The notes under the pieces: model-generated | Seen by the model: the letters and a program-made list of their open reading frames with translations, nothing else | Told to the model about the DNA's origin: nothing | Database searches by the model: none | Part shown: positions 6,887 to 8,736 of the stretch, one piece after another | How positions within the stretch are numbered: the first letter of the stretch is position 1 | Layout of the letters: each line of letters begins with the position of its first letter | Position numbers and translations under genes: made by a program | Assembly: GCA_017390245.1 (NCBI GenBank) | Contig: JAFPCE010000256.1 | Span: 1-8,736, forward strand | DNA length: 8,736 nt | Direction of reading: 5' to 3' | Origin: Selenomonadaceae bacterium | Lineage (GTDB): Bacteria > Bacillota > Negativicutes > Selenomonadales > Selenomonadaceae

Positions 6887-8017
6887 ATGGTTACAAGAAA
6901 AGTTATGTCATTGTTATGCCTGCTGATGCTGGCAGTAATGGTGGGAAGCATGCAGTCCTTAGCTGAAGCAAATGGCAAAAACATTGATGCCAGGACTGAG
7001 GAAATCCTAAACAGCATGACCAATGAGCAGAAGGTGGGCCAGCTGTTTATGGTAGGCCTGGAGGGCACAGAGCTGTTGCCTAAGGAAAAAGAGCTGATAG
7101 AGTCCAAGCATGTAGGCGGTATTATAATTTATGACCGCAATATGAAAAACAAGATTCATGTCCGGGAATTTATGAAGAAGGTGCAGGATACCAGTCTGGA
7201 GAATAAACAGTTTGGCAATCTGCCTCTCTTTGTGGCCATTGACGAAGAAGGCGGCAAGGTTTCCCGTATGGCAGACAAGCTGACACCACCGCCAGCCCAG
7301 GAAGATGTGGCGCTGAAGGGGGGGCCTGAGTTAGCTAAAAAATATGCCCAGGATATAGCTGAAGAGCTGAAATATATGGGCGTCAATGTCAATTATGCGC
7401 CTGTAGCTGACGTAGGCAGGGATTTGGTAAAAAGAAGAGATTACAGTACAGATCCACATGTAGTTACACAGTATGTAGACCAGGCTGTCAGTGGCTATGA
7501 AGCAGAGAATCTTATCTGCTGCATCAAGCATTTTCCCGGTATTGGCAGAGGCAAGGCAGATTCCCATAAGGGCTTTGTGAATGTATCTGCTACCTGGGAT
7601 GAGCTGCAGGCAACTGATTTAATGCCATTTAAGGCCACTATCAAAAATCATGATAACGAAAATTTCATGGTAATGGTAGCCCATGTGACCTATTCCAATA
7701 TCGACCCAGATACACCAGCCAGTCTGTCTAAGTATTTTATGACTGATGTGCTGCGGAACCAGCTGGGATATACAGGTATCGTAGTCAGCGATGAGCTTAA
7801 TATGGGTGCCATTGCCAAGTACTACGACTATGACACTGTAGGTTTGAGGTCCTTCCAGGCTGGAGCAGATATGCTGATTATCTGCCACGAATATGACCGC
7901 ATAGATAAGGTATATAACAGCCTGCTGCGGGGGCTGAAAACTGATGCCATTACCCAGGAAAGACTGGACCAGTCTGTAAGAAGAATCATCAAGGCAAAAT
8001 TAAAGATAGCTGAATAA
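6887..8017 (+). CDS. nagZ: Secreted GH3 beta-N-acetylhexosaminidase, NagZ type
   Basis: This glycoside hydrolase family 3 enzyme probably removes non-reducing N-acetylglucosamine from peptidoglycan fragments during wall turnover. The 376 residues start with a signal peptide: basic MVTRK, a hydrophobic core to about residue 20, and a likely cut after AEA (residue 28). No lipobox is present. The mature part is a single catalytic domain with VGGIIIYDRN (near residue 80), IDEEGGKVSRM, NYAPVADVG and KHFPG (214-218). It also has the NagZ-type dyad loop DSH (D225, H227) and SDELNMGAI, whose D302 is the expected nucleophile. It lacks the extra C-terminal domain of the Bacillus enzyme. The start is ATG at 6887, preceded by AGGAGGG (6875-6881); an in-frame TTG at 6884 is less likely. 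The signal peptide places the enzyme outside the cytoplasm, unlike NagZ of Proteobacteria. Consensus KHFPGHGDT reads KHFPGIGRG here (see findings). Exact substrate specificity is inferred. Confidence 0.88.
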   Translation: MVTRKVMSLLCLLMLAVMVGSMQSLAEANGKNIDARTEEILNSMTNEQKVGQLFMVGLEGTELLPKEKELIESKHVGGIIIYDRNMKNKIHVREFMKKVQDTSLENKQFGNLPLFVAIDEEGGKVSRMADKLTPPPAQEDVALKGGPELAKKYAQDIAEELKYMGVNVNYAPVADVGRDLVKRRDYSTDPHVVTQYVDQAVSGYEAENLICCIKHFPGIGRGKADSHKGFVNVSATWDELQATDLMPFKATIKNHDNENFMVMVAHVTYSNIDPDTPASLSKYFMTDVLRNQLGYTGIVVSDELNMGAIAKYYDYDTVGLRSFQAGADMLIICHEYDRIDKVYNSLLRGLKTDAITQERLDQSVRRIIKAKLKIAE

Positions 8018-8026
8018 AAATCAACG

Positions 8027-8060
8027 CAAAAGGCAGCAGTCTCAGGATTGCTGCCTTTTG
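8027..8060 (+). terminator. Intrinsic terminator after the nagZ-like gene
   Basis: CAAAAGGCAGCA (8027-8038) and TGCTGCCTTTTG (8049-8060) form a perfect 12-bp stem with a 10-base loop, the T-run being part of the right arm. It begins nine bases after the stop codon. The symmetric A/T flanks mean it could also act on leftward transcripts. Confidence 0.9.
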
Positions 8061-8098
8061 TCAATACAGGCCAGCGTGATAAAATTGCCGTAAAAAAT

Positions 8099-8129
8099 AT
8101 ATAACCGACAAAAATAATGTCGGTTATAT
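8099..8129. repeat. Perfect 12-bp inverted repeat containing TGTCGGTT
   Basis: ATATAACCGACA (8099-8110) and TGTCGGTTATAT (8118-8129) are perfect inverted copies separated by AAAATAA. On the minus strand the hairpin is followed by A and six T residues (complement of 8098-8092), the form of a terminator for leftward transcription. No leftward gene is visible. Alternatively the arms are operator half-sites for the downstream DUF4160 unit. Confidence 0.6.
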
Positions 8130-8145
8130 TGCGAAAATGTCGGTT
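8116..8145. repeat. 10-bp direct repeat AATGTCGGTT, two copies 20 bp apart
   Basis: AATGTCGGTT occurs at 8116-8125 and again at 8136-8145, a spacing of 20 bases, about two helical turns. The first copy shares its TGTCGGTT with the right arm of the inverted repeat, so the octamer is present three times within 43 bases (one inverted). Same-face spacing suggests protein binding sites. Confidence 0.5.
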
Positions 8146-8182
8146 TCATAGTTTGAAAACAGTTTTATTGGGTTAGCATGGC

Positions 8183-8191
8183 TGGTATAAT
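8183..8191 (+). promoter_or_regulatory. Extended -10 promoter candidate for the DUF4160/DUF2442 pair
   Basis: TGGTATAAT is a perfect extended -10, with only a weak -35 (TTTTAT, 8163-8168, spacer 17). The start would be near 8198. An overlapping alternative is TTTACA (8191-8196), 17 bases, TATGAT (8214-8219), which would start at the Shine-Dalgarno itself and is therefore less likely. The TGTCGGTT repeats end 17 bases upstream of the -35 region. Confidence 0.5.
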
Positions 8192-8240
8192 TTACAAAAA
8201 TACCATTTTATTATATGATTCTCCTAGGGGAGGGATTGTT

Positions 8241-8501
8241 ATGCCGGAAATTAGTTTATTTTTTGGTATCCGTATTACCATGTACTACAATGACCATAAG
8301 CCACCGCATTTTCATGTGCAATTTGCGGAATATAAGGCGCTGGTAGATATTTTAAATGGAGTGGTAATCCAAGGTGCTCTTCCTGCCAGGCAGCTGAAAT
8401 ATGTATTGGCCTGGGCTGATTTGCATCAGAATGAACTTATGCAGAATTGGGAATTAGCTAGGGAGAATAAACCACTGAATAAAATAGCGCCTTTGTTATA
8501 A
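8241..8501 (+). CDS. DUF4160 domain protein, function unknown
   Basis: This is an 86-residue protein matching the DUF4160 family over its full length: PEISLFFGIRITMYYNDHKP at the start, then PPHFHV (residues 21-26), a GALPARQ turn (45-51), and WADLHQNELMQNWELA (58-73). The invariant-looking D18, H19, H23 and H25 form a compact His-rich cluster that could bind metal or be catalytic; this is inference. The biochemical role of the family is unknown to me. The start is ATG at 8241, directed by GGGGAGGG (8227-8234). An upstream in-frame ATG at 8178 is rejected because the likely -10 box lies within its first codons and it has no good Shine-Dalgarno. The DUF2442 gene follows 18 bases after the stop. 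Such small paired genes often occur in accessory regions and have a toxin-antitoxin-like layout, but no toxicity motif is proven. Confidence 0.87.
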   Translation: MPEISLFFGIRITMYYNDHKPPHFHVQFAEYKALVDILNGVVIQGALPARQLKYVLAWADLHQNELMQNWELARENKPLNKIAPLL

Positions 8502-8519
8502 ATGGAAGGGGGAGTATCT

Positions 8520-8736
8520 GTGAAGCAGAAATTAGATTTTATGCTGGCAGCATTGCAGGCTGTGCCTACAGATAATTATAGTGTGTATATATACTGTAAT
8601 GATGGCTCAGTTCGTTTTATGGATATGAAGCCTTTGCTGCAGGATGGTACAGTGTTTGAGCCTTTAAAAGATATTAAAGTTTTTAAAGATACTATTACTA
8701 TCATAGGGGAGACTGTGGCCTGGGATTTGGAGGGAA
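8520..8736 (+). CDS. DUF2442 domain protein (3' truncated), function unknown
   Basis: The open frame continues to the right edge of the window, with 72 codons visible. The protein reads MKQKLDFMLAALQAVPTDNY and then YCNDGSVRFMDMKPLL, GTVFEPLKD, a Phe-rich turn (KVFKD) and ETVAWDLEG. This is the usual DUF2442 order: a short beta-strand, DG, V-x-x-x-D, a PLL turn, F-x-x-L, F, then V-x-W. The family is small and of unknown biochemical role. The GTG at 8520 is preferred because GGGGGAG (8508-8514) is correctly spaced. An in-frame ATG at 8502, directly abutting the DUF4160 stop codon (8499-8501), would add six residues and would require reinitiation. Either way the two genes are in one transcript and probably translationally linked. 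The end of the gene, including the expected C-terminal motif, is not in the window. Confidence 0.8.
   Translation, partial: MKQKLDFMLAALQAVPTDNYSVYIYCNDGSVRFMDMKPLLQDGTVFEPLKDIKVFKDTITIIGETVAWDLEG

Noticed and set aside
8099..8145. TGTCGGTT repeats as an RNA antitoxin array (type III toxin-antitoxin)
   Set aside because: There are only three short copies, one inverted; no rightward terminator separates them from the gene; and the DUF4160 protein does not resemble a ToxN-type endoribonuclease.
8178..8240. N-terminal extension of the DUF4160 gene from an ATG at 8178
   Set aside because: The likely -10 box (8186-8191) falls within it, there is no good Shine-Dalgarno before 8178, and the family homology begins at the ATG at 8241.

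Overview
The window looks like a chromosomal stretch from a Firmicute of moderate GC (not counted). Shine-Dalgarno sequences are strong, promoters are close to the -35/-10 consensus, and every gene lies on the plus strand. The secreted, NagZ-like enzyme would suit a Firmicute with an outer membrane (Negativicutes, Phascolarctobacterium-like). That placement rests on recalled resemblance and is tentative.

Layout: (1) positions 2-1810 hold the C-terminal two thirds of a PMCA-type Ca2+-exporting P-type ATPase, cut by the left edge. (2) 23 bases later comes thiD (1834-2652), a thiamin-pyrimidine kinase probably in the same transcript. (3) leuS (2824-5301), leucyl-tRNA synthetase, has its own consensus-like promoter and a short leader containing a terminator-like hairpin. 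It ends at a strong intrinsic terminator. (4) sstT (5522-6745), a Na+:serine/threonine symporter, has a very good promoter (TTGACA-17-TACAAT), a palindromic candidate operator upstream, and a long hairpin terminator. (5) A GH3 beta-N-acetylglucosaminidase of the NagZ type with a signal peptide (6887-8017) is preceded by two tandem extended -10 elements and followed by a perfect 12-bp terminator stem. (6) A small DUF4160 gene (8241-8501) is followed by a DUF2442 gene (from 8520, cut by the right edge). Upstream of the pair are three copies of the octamer TGTCGGTT, one inverted.

The first five genes are housekeeping or transport functions with no obvious common pathway, and from leuS onward each sits in its own promoter-terminator unit. 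The accessory-looking part is the right end. There, two small genes of unknown function form a tight pair behind a repeat-rich leader, an arrangement reminiscent of an autoregulated two-gene module such as a toxin-antitoxin system. The sequence does not prove that function. Other points for a second look are the leuS leader hairpin, the sstT palindrome, and non-consensus residues in conserved loops of LeuRS (editing domain) and the NagZ-like enzyme (catalytic loop). No RNA genes, insertion sequences, CRISPR arrays or phage genes were seen.
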